Of a stretch of DNA of 64,000 nt, positions 8,436-16,555 are shown piece by piece. Source of the DNA: Sphingobacterium sp. UBA5670 (lineage in GTDB: Bacteria; Bacteroidota; Bacteroidia; Sphingobacteriales; Sphingobacteriaceae); the NCBI RefSeq assembly GCF_002420705.1, contig NZ_DIIM01000021.1:340418-404417 (forward strand), written 5' to 3'. The notes under the pieces are model-generated. The model searched no databases. It worked only from the letters and a program-made list of their open reading frames with translations, and was not told the origin of the DNA. The position numbers and the translations under genes are program-made. Numbering within the stretch: position 1 is the stretch's first letter; every line of letters begins with the position of its first letter.

Positions 8436-9434
8436 TTAAGAGTTGATTGCTTTCCAGATCATATCTTTCAATGGCAAGATATTTTTGCCTGTCACCGAAG
8501 AAATGAAGATATAAGGCACATCTTCCGGTAGCTCCTGCTCCATTTCCTTCTCCAGCTCCTCATCGAGCATATCAGACTTCGTAATAGCAAGCAATTTGGG
8601 CTTATCTGCCAACTCAGGATTATATGCAGTCAATTCATTTAATAAAATGGCATATTCTTCGCGAATTGTCCGGTCCGTATCAGCTGGCACCATAAACAGC
8701 AAAACAGAATTTCGTTCAATATGCCGCAAGAAACGATACCCCAATCCTTTTCCTTCTGAAGCCCCTTCGATAATACCCGGAATGTCTGCCATAACAAAGG
8801 AACGGTTATCCCGGTAGCTCACCATCCCCAAATTAGGGACAAGCGTTGTAAAGGGGTAATTTGCGATTTCGGGCTTCGCAGCAGAGACCACAGACAGCAA
8901 TGTTGATTTTCCGGCGTTAGGGAATCCTACCAGCCCAACATCAGCAAGAACTTTCAATTCCAGAATAATCCACTGCTCTTTGCCAGGAAGGCCGGGTTGC
9001 GAAAACCGCGGTGTTTGCTGCGTAGGCGATTTAAAATGCCAGTTACCCAAACCACCTTTTCCACCAGGAACCAATACCCTTGTTTCACCATCTTCTGTAA
9101 TATCAAACAAGACCTCTCCCGTCTCCGCATCCTTTGCAATTGTTCCCAGAGGGACCTCCAATACTTCATCACGACCTGTAGCGCCAGTGCGCAATGAACT
9201 GCCCCCCGACTCTCCGTTTGAAGCGATAATATGCTTACGGTATTTCAAATGAAGTAAGGTCCAGAGATTAGTCGTTCCTTTCAGTATAATATGCCCACCA
9301 CGACCGCCGTCACCACCATCGGGACCACCGGTAGCTGTGTGCTTGTCACGATGCAAATGAGCTGAACCTGCCCCACCATGTCCAGAACGACAACACACTT
9401 TCACATAATCAACAAAATTCGAGCCTTGCGCCAT
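8436..9434 (-). CDS. obgE: GTPase ObgE/CgtA
   Basis: Ribosome-associated essential GTPase involved in 50S subunit maturation and the stringent response. The protein has 332 residues. The glycine-rich Obg fold occupies residues 1-158 (GGPDGGDGGRGG at about 36-47). The G domain follows with G1 GFPNAGKST (170-178), G3 DIPGIIEGASEGKGLG (217-232), G4 TKSD and G5 SSV. There is no C-terminal OCT extension, as is usual in Bacteroidota. It follows adk by 35 bp on the same strand, consistent with an adk-obgE operon closed by the strong downstream hairpin. Confidence 0.97.
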   Translation of the reverse strand: MAQGSNFVDYVKVCCRSGHGGAGSAHLHRDKHTATGGPDGGDGGRGGHIILKGTTNLWTLLHLKYRKHIIASNGESGGSSLRTGATGRDEVLEVPLGTIAKDAETGEVLFDITEDGETRVLVPGGKGGLGNWHFKSPTQQTPRFSQPGLPGKEQWIILELKVLADVGLVGFPNAGKSTLLSVVSAAKPEIANYPFTTLVPNLGMVSYRDNRSFVMADIPGIIEGASEGKGLGYRFLRHIERNSVLLFMVPADTDRTIREEYAILLNELTAYNPELADKPKLLAITKSDMLDEELEKEMEQELPEDVPYIFISSVTGKNILPLKDMIWKAINS

Positions 9435-9469
9435 TACAATTTATTACAGTCTAAAAGTATTTATTTCAA

Positions 9470-10039
9470 TTAATAATTATCGATGATATCGGTTAAGCTC
9501 TTAAAGATAGTCTCGATCTCACCGATGCCATTTACTTTAGAAAGCTTACCCTGCGCCTCATAATAAGGCAATACATGAATCGTCTTCGTGAAATATTCAT
9601 CGATACGCTTCACTAATTTATCCGCATCATCATCCGCACGGCCAGAAATCTCTCTCCGTTTGGCAATACGTTCTTTCAATTCATCCTCATTCACATCCAG
9701 TGCGATTACGACCGAGATTGAGGTGTTGATACCTTCTAAAAAAGCATCCAAAGCCTCAGCTTGAGCAACAGTACGAGGAAATCCGTCAAAAATAAATCCT
9801 TTTGCATCCGGATTTTTCTTTACTTCCTCTTCCAGCATTGCTATCGTAATCGAATCTGGCACTAAATTTCCCTCAGCAATAATCTGGCTCACTTGTTGAC
9901 CAAGTGGCGTTTGACCTTTAATATGTGCTCTAAAAATATCACCAGTTGAAACATGAACCAATTGATATTTTTCAATAAGCTTTGCAGATTGGGTTCCCTT
10001 ACCTGCACCCGGAGGGCCAAATATTACAAGGTTTAGCAT
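9470..10039 (-). CDS. adk: Adenylate kinase
   Basis: Interconverts 2 ADP with ATP and AMP. The protein has 189 residues, the short form lacking the extended zinc-binding LID. The P-loop GPPGAGKGT is at residues 8-16, the AMP-binding segment STGDIFRAHI near 32, and GFPRTVAQAEAL near 84. The RREISGRADDD segment supplies LID arginines. It lies directly upstream of obgE and directly downstream of a tRNA-Arg terminator, with the ATG 35 bp from that hairpin. No promoter was clearly recognised in this short gap. Confidence 0.97.
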   Translation of the reverse strand: MLNLVIFGPPGAGKGTQSAKLIEKYQLVHVSTGDIFRAHIKGQTPLGQQVSQIIAEGNLVPDSITIAMLEEEVKKNPDAKGFIFDGFPRTVAQAEALDAFLEGINTSISVVIALDVNEDELKERIAKRREISGRADDDADKLVKRIDEYFTKTIHVLPYYEAQGKLSKVNGIGEIETIFKSLTDIIDNY

Positions 10040-10073
10040 AGTTTTATTTAAGAAATTAAAACGAGTTAAAAAA

Positions 10074-10106
10074 TAAAAGCCTAATCACAGATGATGACTA
10101 GGCTTT
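10074..10106 (-). terminator. Terminator of the first tRNA-Arg
   Basis: Stem AAAAGCCTA / TAGGCTTTT with a 15-base loop, 8 bp past the 3' end of the tRNA at 10114. It separates the tRNA from adk. Confidence 0.75.
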
Positions 10107-10113
10107 TCAGTTG

Positions 10114-10187
10114 TGCGCTCCAAGGGAGTCGAACCCCTAACCTTCTGATCCGTAGTCAGATGCTCTATCCAATTGAGCTAGGAGCGC
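10114..10187 (-). tRNA. tRNA-Arg (ACG), copy 1
   Basis: A full cloverleaf can be drawn on the minus strand. The 7-bp acceptor GCGCTCC/GGAGCGC is perfect. The D arm is AGCTCAATTGGATAGAGC. The anticodon stem TCTGA/TCAGA encloses loop CTACGGA (anticodon ACG), and the T arm has GGTTCGACTCC. The discriminator is A and CCA is not encoded. A strong promoter lies upstream at 10234-10264. Confidence 0.96.
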
Positions 10188-10233
10188 AATAAACCATTAC
10201 GTTTAGAACTCTGTCCCATGTGTTTTGGTGACG

Positions 10234-10264
10234 CAAATATAGTCAGAATTCGTTTTTTTACAAA
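10234..10264 (-). promoter_or_regulatory. Promoter of tRNA-Arg copy 1
   Basis: Minus-strand TTTG (10261-10264), an exact 19-bp spacer, then TATATTTG (10234-10241). This matches the Bacteroidota vegetative promoter at every defined position. The transcript would start about 40 bp before the tRNA. Confidence 0.85.
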
Positions 10265-10326
10265 TTTTTTTTCAAAAAGAAGTTCCCTCCTTCCACCGAC
10301 TGCCTTGCAATAATGCTTCTAAAATC

Positions 10327-10355
10327 AAAAAGCCAATCAAATTGACTGGCTTTTC
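10327..10355 (-). terminator. Terminator of tRNA-Arg copy 2
   Basis: Stem AAAAAGCCA / TGGCTTTT with a loop of about 11 bases, immediately 3' of the tRNA ending at 10360. Confidence 0.75.
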
Positions 10356-10359
10356 TTTG

Positions 10360-10433
<74 letters not shown>

Positions 10434-10460
10434 CTTTTTAACATACAGAACCTGTATTTG

Positions 10461-10534
10461 TGCGCACCAAGGGAGTCGAACCCCTAACCTTCTGATTCGT
10501 AGTCAGATGCTCTATCCAATTGAGCTAGGAGCGC
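10461..10534 (-). tRNA. tRNA-Arg (ACG), copy 3 (acceptor mismatch)
   Basis: Third copy of the same gene. The anticodon loop is CTACGAA, again ACG, but position 37 is A where the other copies have G. The acceptor is GCGCTCC/GGTGCGC, leaving a U-U mismatch at the fifth pair. Its promoter (10580-10610) shares sequence with that of copy 1. It may be a weaker or decaying copy. Confidence 0.9.
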
Positions 10535-10579
10535 TAGGCAACCAAAACAAATCCGATATCCTTTTCCGTTTTGGTGATG

Positions 10580-10610
10580 CAAATATCGGTATATTTATCG
10601 ATTTAACAAA
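10580..10610 (-). promoter_or_regulatory. Promoter of tRNA-Arg copies 3 and 2
   Basis: Minus-strand TTTG (10607-10610), a 19-bp spacer, then GATATTTG (10580-10587), one mismatch to TAnnTTTG. The following bases GCATCACCAAAAC nearly repeat those after the copy 1 promoter (GCGTCACCAAAAC), indicating duplication of promoter and initial transcribed region together. Confidence 0.7.
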
Positions 10611-10709
10611 CATTTTTTCTCTTTTTTAAACTTTATACAACAACATTTCTTTTATCTCGTTGATAATATTATATTTAAAATATAAACTTTTTTTTTCAGA
10701 CACGGACAA

Positions 10710-11549
10710 ATGTTAGCATTCATGAGCAAAAGAGAATTAAAACTCAGTAAAATTCGCATCGGAGACATTAGTATCTCCTATTATATCCGCCCCAGCAAAT
10801 TATACCCTTCTCCAAAAACGATCATCTTTATCCATGGATTTCCATTTAATAAAAATACCTGGAAACAGCAGCTCCTGCAACTCGACGAAGATTATACCGG
10901 AATTGCCATAGATGTCCGGGGACATGGCTTAAGTACCAATGGCCATGGATTTTTCTCTGTGGATGTTTTTGCCAAAGATCTCGTTGAATTTATTCGTAAA
11001 CTTGATCTCAACCATGTCATCCTTTGCGGAATCTCCATGGGAGGCTACATTGCACTACGCACCTATGAACTCATCGGGCAGCAGCTCAAAGGACTTATTC
11101 TTTGTGACACCAATTCACTTGCCGACGATAACAAAGGCAAACAGAAACGTTTTGATTCCATTCAGGCATTACTGAAATACGGCAGAAGACCATTTGCTAT
11201 TGGTTTTATCACGAACGTATTTCACGATAAAACAATTCGCGAAAATCCCGAGGCAGTTGAACTTATCAAAAGCTGCATCCGCAGAAATGAGGTCGCCAGC
11301 ATCTGCGCTACCCAACTCGGTCTCGCGTCGAGAACGGATACAACCCATTCGCTAAAAACAATTATTATTCCAACATTAGTGATAAAAGGTAAACACGATA
11401 AACTGATGAGCGAAGAACAGACAAATATACTCATCGACAATATACCAGATGTACGCTATATGGAGTTTGAAGAGTCCGGACACCTGCCAAATCTCGAGGA
11501 ACCCGAAAAATTCAATGCCGTGCTGAATGATTTTCTGCGAAGTATATAA
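10710..11549 (+). CDS. Alpha/beta hydrolase
   Basis: This 279-residue (or 274 if translation begins at MSKREL, 10725) alpha/beta hydrolase shows the oxyanion strand IIFIHGFPFNKNTW near residue 40, the nucleophile elbow CGISMGGY (GxSxG serine near 110), the acid-bearing strand TLVIKGKHDKLM near 228, and the catalytic His in EESGHLPNLEEPEKF near 258. This is the complete Ser/Asp/His triad of the esterase/haloperoxidase-like group. No signal peptide is seen, so it is presumably cytosolic. The substrate is unknown. A bidirectional terminator follows. Confidence 0.87.
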   Translation: MLAFMSKRELKLSKIRIGDISISYYIRPSKLYPSPKTIIFIHGFPFNKNTWKQQLLQLDEDYTGIAIDVRGHGLSTNGHGFFSVDVFAKDLVEFIRKLDLNHVILCGISMGGYIALRTYELIGQQLKGLILCDTNSLADDNKGKQKRFDSIQALLKYGRRPFAIGFITNVFHDKTIRENPEAVELIKSCIRRNEVASICATQLGLASRTDTTHSLKTIIIPTLVIKGKHDKLMSEEQTNILIDNIPDVRYMEFEESGHLPNLEEPEKFNAVLNDFLRSI

Positions 11550-11612
11550 AGACCTATTCAAAGTTTACTGTAACTGGGGTCTCGGAAGCTGAGGCCATCA
11601 CTAAAGACAATA

Positions 11613-11638
11613 AAAAAAGCCACTCATGTGGCTTTTAT
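11613..11638. terminator. Bidirectional terminator
   Basis: Stem AAAAGCCAC / GTGGCTTTT with a 4-base loop and A/T runs, between the convergent hydrolase and PUR-family genes. Confidence 0.88.
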
Positions 11639-11672
11639 TTCTTTTTTTCATTAAGATTTCGCTCTGTTTATG

Positions 11673-12008
11673 CTAGAACGAAAAATCGTCTTTTGAACGA
11701 GCACCTGCTTCTTCGGCATATGCATCATCAAAATTAGGCTCATAACGTTTCTCGATTACTTCCTGATTTGACTTGATATAATTAACCACATCTGTCAAAC
11801 CCTCAGCGAACTTTTCAAAATCTTCTTTATATAAGAAAATCTTATGCTTAATAAACTGGCCATCCTCAAAGCGCTTCTTGCTTTCTGTGATAGTAATGTA
11901 GTAATCGTTCGATCGAGTTGCTTTTACATCAAAAAAATAAGTACGCTTACCTGCTCTCACCTTTTTTGAAAAAACTTCTTCACGTTCTTTGTTTTCAAAA
12001 TCTCCCAT
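11673..12008 (-). CDS. PUR family DNA/RNA-binding protein (DUF3276)
   Basis: This 111-residue basic/acidic protein matches the DUF3276 family, a bacterial relative of eukaryotic PUR-alpha that binds single-stranded nucleic acid. Visible features are FSKKVRAGKRTYFFDVKATRSNDYYITITESKK (residues 14-46) and KIFLYKEDFEKFAEGLTDVVNYI (57-79). It is common in Bacteroidota, where its physiological role is poorly defined. The C-terminus is an acidic, disordered-looking tail. It is monocistronic and divergent from the LiaF-like gene. Confidence 0.9.
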   Translation of the reverse strand: MGDFENKEREEVFSKKVRAGKRTYFFDVKATRSNDYYITITESKKRFEDGQFIKHKIFLYKEDFEKFAEGLTDVVNYIKSNQEVIEKRYEPNFDDAYAEEAGARSKDDFSF

Positions 12009-12230
12009 TGGTTGTTATTTAAGTTTAAAGTAATCTTAATCTTTGATAAATATATAATAATTCATTTTAATACACCAAATAATATTAAAAAAAAAGACAA
12101 TTAAGCATAAAAATGGTAGTTCCATTCTTTTTATACGCAGGATAAAAATTAAACAACAAGATTTTTTACCGACGAAATCATTACATTTACCGAAAATATA
12201 AGTTGTATTACCTAAAGCAAATATGTATAA

Positions 12231-12238
12231 TAAATTTG
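12231..12238 (+). promoter_or_regulatory. Possible -7 element of the LiaF-like operon
   Basis: TAAATTTG matches TAnnTTTG and lies 36 bp before the ATG at 12275. The -33 region does not match well, so regulated or weak initiation is possible. Confidence 0.45.
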
Positions 12239-12274
12239 TGCCTCTATCTTTGAGTCATAAATAGTAAAAACATT

Positions 12275-13156
12275 ATGGAAAAAGAACCCATCATACCAAA
12301 CAGCAATAATAGCCGCAATATTGTAGGAGCGATTGTAATTATCGTAGGTATATTCTTATTATTGAATAATCTAAATTTAGGAAGCTGGTTTCCGGATTGG
12401 TTATTTAGCTGGCCAACCATACTAATTATCATCGGATTGGTCATTGGAGTGAATTCCCAATTCCAGAAAAAATCGGCAATTATCCTATTGATTATAGGTG
12501 GAGCGAGTCTTATCTCAAGAATGATGCGTACAGATTTTGGGTCTGTAACTGTACCGATCATCATTATTTCTCTTGGGATTTACTTTATCATGAGCAAAAG
12601 GAAACCTCCAATGGTTCCTCCAGCTTACCCCAATCCGCCGCAAGGCCCTTATGACTGGGACAAGCGAGTCAATATTCCTGCAGAAGGCTCGATAGACAGT
12701 AGCCCCGCTGCCCAGGAATCAAAACCATTTAACGAACAATACGGTTCAAGCCAACAAGCCTCGCCTAATCAGCAGGCTTTTGGCGACAAAGAGAAAGATT
12801 CCTTTCACCATTCATTTGAGGACAACCTCAATTTGAACACTATCTTTGCGGGCCAAAAGAAAGTAATCTATTCTAAACATTTTAGAGGTGGCAATTTGAC
12901 CAACGTATTTGGGAGCATTGAACTCGATCTGACGAAAGCAGACATTCAACAGCCGATTGTTATCGACACCTTCCAGTTATTCGGCAGTGCGCGTATTATT
13001 ATACCTCCACATTGGACGGTATTTAGCAATGTTGCCTCGATCTTGGGTTCTGTCGATGACCGCAGATTCCAAACGATCTATAACCCCGATACAGATAAAA
13101 AAATCTATATAACAGGCACCTGTATTTTAGGTAATTTAACCATAAAAAATGCTTAA
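12275..13156 (+). CDS. LiaF-like envelope stress membrane protein
   Basis: The protein has 293 residues. The N-terminal half has four hydrophobic segments (about residues 16-33, 41-58, 66-80, 90-106) with the WPTILIIIGLVIG pattern typical of LiaF-type membrane domains. A proline/glutamine-rich linker (about 110-180) leads to a beta-strand domain (about 184-293) with repeated GxI.LDLTKADI-like strands, as in the LiaF C-terminal family. In Firmicutes LiaF restrains a LytS/VraS-type kinase. Here it directly precedes a membrane histidine kinase (3 bp gap) and its regulator, so a sensing or inhibitory role is a reasonable inference. Confidence 0.8.
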   Translation: MEKEPIIPNSNNSRNIVGAIVIIVGIFLLLNNLNLGSWFPDWLFSWPTILIIIGLVIGVNSQFQKKSAIILLIIGGASLISRMMRTDFGSVTVPIIIISLGIYFIMSKRKPPMVPPAYPNPPQGPYDWDKRVNIPAEGSIDSSPAAQESKPFNEQYGSSQQASPNQQAFGDKEKDSFHHSFEDNLNLNTIFAGQKKVIYSKHFRGGNLTNVFGSIELDLTKADIQQPIVIDTFQLFGSARIIIPPHWTVFSNVASILGSVDDRRFQTIYNPDTDKKIYITGTCILGNLTIKNA

Positions 13157-13159
13157 TAG

Positions 13160-14206
13160 ATGAAAAACAAGCTGTTCCTCAGTGTTAAAAGTCGATTAAT
13201 AGGCATTATCTGCATATCCGTATTTATCGGATATCTTGCGTTACAATATCTATTGATGCTTCGTTCTGGTTTTGACCAGCAGCTCGCATTTAAAGATTCT
13301 TTTATAAATAGTCTTGTGATGATGTTCTGCTGTTATGGCATGTCATCAGCACTCAATTTCTACACCCCGCAACCGCGGGAAATCTGGAAAGTACTCATCA
13401 TCGGCTTGATCATGGGCGGAATAAGCATTGCATTAAGCCGGTTCTTGATGAGTTACTTTATTCAATCTACCTTTACCCCACTTTTGGATTTGACATTACC
13501 TTATCGCGGCATTGTTAATTTCCTTATCTTGACATCAGTTGCCATTATCAATATTGTCTGGAATATCCAAGAAGACAATATCAACAATATCAAACGGAAA
13601 CAGGAATCCGAAAACCTGCTTAGGGAGGCCGAACTTTATAATCTAAGACAACAGTTACAGCCCCATTTTCTATTCAATAGCCTGAACTCAATTATAGCGC
13701 TTATTGGTGCTAATCCCGACGAAGCCCGAAATATGACATTCCAGCTTTCTGATTTTTTGAGAGGGACATTAAGAAAAGAAAATAATCAGATCATCACGCT
13801 CGAAGAAGAACTTGACCACCTCCAGCTTTATCTCGATATCGAGAAAGTACGTTTTGGCCACAGACTACATACCTCCATTTCTTCTTCAGAAGAAATTTTT
13901 AACAACAGATTACCAGCAATGATCATCCAACCTCTTGTAGAGAACGCCATTAAGCACGGACTTTACAATGTAACGGATCAGGTCGAAATAAAAATAAAAT
14001 GCCAGTCGAATGACGGTCAATTACTGATTCAAATCACCAACCCTTTCGACACCGAAGAACAATCTAAACCGAAAAAAGGTACTGGGTTTGGGCTTTCGAG
14101 CATTCAACGTCGCTTATACCTGCTCTATGGAAGAAATGACCTGCTGGAAACTCAAATTCAAGACAATATATTTATCAGTTCCCTAAAAATACCTCAATAT
14201 GATTAA
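13160..14206 (+). CDS. LytS/YehU-type sensor histidine kinase
   Basis: The protein has 348 residues. Four predicted membrane segments occupy residues 10-130 and there is no separate periplasmic sensor domain. A coiled coil leads into the His_kinase domain (PF06580) with H-box LRQQLQPHFLFNSLNS, phospho-acceptor His169. The C-terminal ATPase lobe has the N-box IIQPLVENAIKHGL and G-box GTGFGLSSIQRRL. It should phosphorylate the LytTR regulator, whose start overlaps its stop by 8 bases. With little extracytoplasmic sequence of its own, it may read signals through the adjacent LiaF-like protein. Confidence 0.93.
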   Translation: MKNKLFLSVKSRLIGIICISVFIGYLALQYLLMLRSGFDQQLAFKDSFINSLVMMFCCYGMSSALNFYTPQPREIWKVLIIGLIMGGISIALSRFLMSYFIQSTFTPLLDLTLPYRGIVNFLILTSVAIINIVWNIQEDNINNIKRKQESENLLREAELYNLRQQLQPHFLFNSLNSIIALIGANPDEARNMTFQLSDFLRGTLRKENNQIITLEEELDHLQLYLDIEKVRFGHRLHTSISSSEEIFNNRLPAMIIQPLVENAIKHGLYNVTDQVEIKIKCQSNDGQLLIQITNPFDTEEQSKPKKGTGFGLSSIQRRLYLLYGRNDLLETQIQDNIFISSLKIPQYD

Positions 14207-14939
14207 AGTCGTTATTATCGATGATGAACCCCTAGCACGCTCCATTATTGCGGGTTACCTAAAAAATGAAGCCGATATATCCATCATGGCTGAATGTGGC
14301 GATGGCTTTGAAGGTGTAAAGGCCATCCATACACACGAGCCCGATTTGATTTTCCTTGACGTACAAATGCCCAAATTGACGGGATTTGAAATGCTTGAAC
14401 TTGTAGACGACCCGCCCGCAGTCATTTTTACAACAGCTTTTGATGAATATGCTTTAAAAGCTTTCGAAAAGAATGCACTGGATTACCTCTTAAAACCCGT
14501 TTCGCCGACGCGGTTCAAAAAAGCCCTGGAGAAATTCAGAACAAGCTACTCTGCGCCCGAGAAAAAGGTACAGCCCAACTATGAAGTGCTGACAGCACAA
14601 GACGAAACAAAGATCGACCGTATTGTTGTAAAAACAGGTACTCAAATCAAGATTATTCCGATTGATACAGTCAAATATCTGGAGTCTTACGATGACTATG
14701 TTAAAATTCATACCAAAGATGGCATGTATCTAAAGAATAAAACTATGGCATTTTTTGAGAAATCGCTGGATCCAAATCAGTTTGTTCGCATTCACCGCTC
14801 TTTTATCATTAAAGTGGATCAGCTGGCCAAATTAGAGCCCTATGAGAAGGACTCTTATATTGCAGCGCTTGTATCAGGTGAAAAGCTCAATATCAGTAAA
14901 TCAGGCTATGCGCGATTAAAACAATTGATTGGAATTTAA
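14199..14939 (+). CDS. LytTR family response regulator
   Basis: The protein has 246 residues. The receiver domain (1-120) has acidic pocket DDE at 8-10, phospho-acceptor Asp54 in FLDVQMP, the Thr/Lys switch residues in TTAFDEYALKAF and LLKPV. The LytTR DNA-binding domain covers about 143-245 (IVVKTGTQIKIIPIDTVKYLES, then FVRIHRSFIIKVDQL). It overlaps the kinase gene and is its evident partner. The serine hydrolase gene begins 31 bp after its stop and may be both operon member and target. Confidence 0.95.
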   Translation: MIKVVIIDDEPLARSIIAGYLKNEADISIMAECGDGFEGVKAIHTHEPDLIFLDVQMPKLTGFEMLELVDDPPAVIFTTAFDEYALKAFEKNALDYLLKPVSPTRFKKALEKFRTSYSAPEKKVQPNYEVLTAQDETKIDRIVVKTGTQIKIIPIDTVKYLESYDDYVKIHTKDGMYLKNKTMAFFEKSLDPNQFVRIHRSFIIKVDQLAKLEPYEKDSYIAALVSGEKLNISKSGYARLKQLIGI

Positions 14940-14970
14940 ACATTCCGTAGATTTGTGCCCATCAATAGTT

Positions 14971-16401
14971 ATGAAAAATTTTATTACAATAGTATTGCTG
15001 GGCATCACATCTTACTCCTTTGCCCAAACGAACCCTGAGGAACAGATCAACAGAGGAGTTTACAATAGACTGGAGTTTTTCATCAACTCCCAGATGACAG
15101 ACTCAGCCTATAACTTGGCAAGTGATGCCTTCAAACAGCAAATTAGTCTACCCAGATTTGCACAAGTACTACAGGAACTCTATCCATTAGGAAGAGTCAA
15201 AAGTTCCACAATAAAAGAATTTGAAAAAGGAACGGCAACTTATCAGATGGACTTTGACAGTGAATCCTATGAAGTCCTTTTCGCAACAGATTCTACCTTA
15301 AAATTCAACACATTAAAACTTACCCCTTTGGCAATAAAGCCCCAGGTGGAAAAAACTATTGTGGTACCTGTCACGCAAAAATCAGCCGATAACGATGACC
15401 TTTTTGTAGACTCTGTTGCCAATGCTTATTTAAAACAGCAAAACACACAATCACTTGCCATAGGCATCCTAAAAAATGGACAAACTAAAACATATTTTTA
15501 TGGGGAGACAGTCAAAGGCAACCAGACCCCGCCTACAAATACCTCAATTTATGAAATCGGTTCGCTGAGCAAAATCTTTACCGCCATACTTTTGTCAAAC
15601 CTAGTGGAAGAGGGAACGATCACCTTAGATCAGCCCATATCGCTCTTTCTCCCCGATACACTCAAAAAGAATGAAGAGCTTTCAAAAATAACGTTTCAGA
15701 TGTTGGCCAATCATACCTCTGGCCTACCTAGACTTCCGGACAATTTAGACAAAGTCAAAGGATTTAATGAAAATGACCCCTACAAAACATACGACAAAAA
15801 GGCACTTTATAATTACTTATCAAGTTTTAAAAACAAAAAGAACCCTGGGGAAGAATATGAATATAGCAACCTTGGCTATGCTGTACTGGGCGATATTATA
15901 TGCGGCATTTATAAGAAAAGCTACGAGCAGCTTGTCAAAGATATTATCTGCAAGCCACTTGATATGAACAATACTTTTCAGGTATTAGATCCTAAGAGAA
16001 AAGATACCTTTAAAGTATACAACAAAGATGGTCAAGAAGTAATTCCTTGGTCATTTGACGCTTTTGGTTCCGCTGGTGGATTAAAATCGACTCTCGAGGA
16101 TCTGCTTAAATTTGCGAATGCACAATTCAAGATGCCGCAGACTCCCTTGGAAAATGCAATGGCAAACACCCGATTATTTACTTTTTTTCTACCTCCAGAT
16201 ACAGACCTGGGACTTGCATGGCACATGAATCTGATTGATGACCTAACGGTCTATTGGCACAATGGCGGAACCGCCGGAAGCAGTTCCTATCTAGCCTTAT
16301 CCCCAGATAAAAAAAGTGGGGTAATCGTCCTGTCCAACTCAGCCATCTCTGCAGATGACAAGGGTAAAGCGATTTTGGACTATTTGCTCCGTAAAAAATA
16401 A
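14971..16401 (+). CDS. Exported serine hydrolase (beta-lactamase fold) with DUF3887-like domain
   Basis: The ATG at 14971 starts a signal peptide (MKNFITIVLLGITSYSFAQ), which is better than the in-frame upstream start at 14929 inside the regulator gene; length is 476 residues. A DUF3887-like alpha/beta domain (about 25-115) precedes a class C beta-lactamase/penicillin-binding domain. That domain has SxxK in IGSLSKIF, the YxN-type motif in YEYSNLGY, and HNGGTAGSSS replacing the KTG motif. Such proteins are periplasmic DD-peptidases or esterases. Its place in the LiaF/LytS/LytTR cassette suggests a cell-envelope role. A terminator follows. Confidence 0.9.
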   Translation: MKNFITIVLLGITSYSFAQTNPEEQINRGVYNRLEFFINSQMTDSAYNLASDAFKQQISLPRFAQVLQELYPLGRVKSSTIKEFEKGTATYQMDFDSESYEVLFATDSTLKFNTLKLTPLAIKPQVEKTIVVPVTQKSADNDDLFVDSVANAYLKQQNTQSLAIGILKNGQTKTYFYGETVKGNQTPPTNTSIYEIGSLSKIFTAILLSNLVEEGTITLDQPISLFLPDTLKKNEELSKITFQMLANHTSGLPRLPDNLDKVKGFNENDPYKTYDKKALYNYLSSFKNKKNPGEEYEYSNLGYAVLGDIICGIYKKSYEQLVKDIICKPLDMNNTFQVLDPKRKDTFKVYNKDGQEVIPWSFDAFGSAGGLKSTLEDLLKFANAQFKMPQTPLENAMANTRLFTFFLPPDTDLGLAWHMNLIDDLTVYWHNGGTAGSSSYLALSPDKKSGVIVLSNSAISADDKGKAILDYLLRKK

Positions 16402-16424
16402 AGATCAAAAAATATAGAATAATG

Positions 16425-16457
16425 AGCCATATTGAAACAACAATATGGCTTTTTTTG
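16425..16457 (+). terminator. Rho-independent terminator after the serine hydrolase
   Basis: Ten-base stem AGCCATATTG / CAATATGGCT, a 6-base loop, then seven T residues. Confidence 0.92.
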
Positions 16458-16488
16458 TTGTAATAGCAATGATTGATAATTAACTTTG
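16458..16488 (+). promoter_or_regulatory. Promoter of the hydroxyacid dehydrogenase
   Basis: TTG at 16458-16460, a 20-bp spacer, then TAACTTTG at 16481-16488. It lies directly behind the preceding terminator and predicts a 5' UTR of about 60 bases. Confidence 0.65.
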
Positions 16489-16555
16489 ACTATAAGGTAA
16501 TACAAATTGATTCACAAGGATCAATCACAAACAAGCTAAAAAAGCAGCTATTTAC

